Shown piece by piece: positions 5,656 to 5,800 of a DNA stretch of 5,800 bases. The stretch comes from Micrococcales bacterium (lineage in GTDB: Bacteria; Actinomycetota; Actinomycetes; S36-B12; UBA10799). Under the pieces are notes generated by a model. That model was given only the letters and a program-made list of their open reading frames with translations. It ran no database searches and was not told the DNA's origin. Position 1 is the first letter of the stretch; every line of letters begins with the position of its first letter. A program made the position numbers and the translations under genes. The stretch covers positions 1-5,800 of the forward strand of contig JAHEXM010000131.1 of NCBI GenBank assembly GCA_023252115.1, written 5' to 3'.

Positions 5656-5800
5656 CTAAGTCGGTGTTGCACCACTGTGGCGTACTCGATGCCATTCGGA
5701 GATGACCCAATCCCGCATCTCGTCGCCCTCGGGTCTTGCGCACTGAACAGCGTCAACATCTGCCAAATGCTCGCCGACCCTTTGCATGCGCAAGACATCA
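5656..5800 (-). CDS. C-terminal end of an unidentified protein (partial, runs off the right edge)
   Basis: On the minus strand, a frame entering at 5799 stays open for 47 codons to a TAG at 5658-5656. It reads DVLRMQRVGEHLADVDAVQC, then an Arg/Glu/Asp-rich stretch with MRDWVISEWHR, ending HSGATPT. First codon positions are strongly G-rich, as in real coding sequence, and the competing frame reading through 5598 gives a Cys/Ser/Arg-rich peptide unlike a protein. The gene would face the methyltransferase gene, with only 6 bp between the two stop codons. I do not recognise the family. The tail looks soluble and amphipathic, with a probable final helix. Confidence 0.55.
   Translation of the reverse strand, partial: DVLRMQRVGEHLADVDAVQCARPEGDEMRDWVISEWHRVRHSGATPT

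Noticed and set aside
5598..5798. Minus-strand 66-codon open frame at the right edge
   Set aside because: It overlaps the 3' end of the methyltransferase and reads as a Cys/Ser/Arg-rich peptide. The neighbouring frame ending at 5656 has better coding character.
1..5800. A defence system, mobile element, CRISPR array or biosynthetic cluster
   Set aside because: No nuclease, transposase, integrase, repeat-spacer pattern or assembly-line enzyme is visible on either strand. All gene products fit ordinary metabolic families.

Overview
The window looks like ordinary chromosomal DNA from a member of the Actinomycetota (inference). Clues are the wax-ester-synthase/DGAT-type acyltransferase, a GH15 enzyme of the actinobacterial trehalase/glucoamylase-like type, two GTG starts, and promoters that appear to make leaderless transcripts. 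Base composition looks moderate, only slightly GC-rich by eye, so a high-GC Streptomyces-like genome is unlikely. The species cannot be named. There are no RNA genes, CRISPR arrays, insertion sequences or phage genes, and coding density is very high.

Layout, left to right. Bases 1-86 are the last 27 codons of an alcohol dehydrogenase/quinone oxidoreductase-type (MDR) gene. Then come, all on the + strand: an alpha/beta hydrolase (96-1124), a WS/DGAT O-acyltransferase (1177-2547), a GH15 glycosidase (about 2606-4378), a small Mpo1-like/DUF962 membrane protein (about 4442-4921) and a class I SAM-dependent methyltransferase (4945-5649). The right edge (5656-5800) holds the last 47 codons of an unidentified minus-strand gene facing the methyltransferase tail to tail.

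The five genes seem to form three transcription units: hydrolase + acyltransferase, GH15 alone, and Mpo1-like + methyltransferase. The first gene of each unit has an ATG with no Shine-Dalgarno sequence and a TANNNT box 6-7 nt before it, as expected for leaderless mRNA. The second gene of each two-gene unit has a GTG start with a good Shine-Dalgarno sequence. Inverted repeats able to form hairpins lie just after the acyltransferase and GH15 stop codons. This layout also argues that the GH15 and Mpo1-like genes start downstream of their longest possible starts.

Functionally the window leans towards carbon storage and lipid turnover: a neutral-lipid-forming acyltransferase beside a lipase/esterase-fold hydrolase, an intracellular alpha-glucan or trehalose hydrolase, and a protein of a family that includes a 2-hydroxy fatty acid dioxygenase. 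That link is inference from neighbourhood. I found no convincing evidence of an undescribed multi-gene system; the most informative signal is the repeated regulatory layout.
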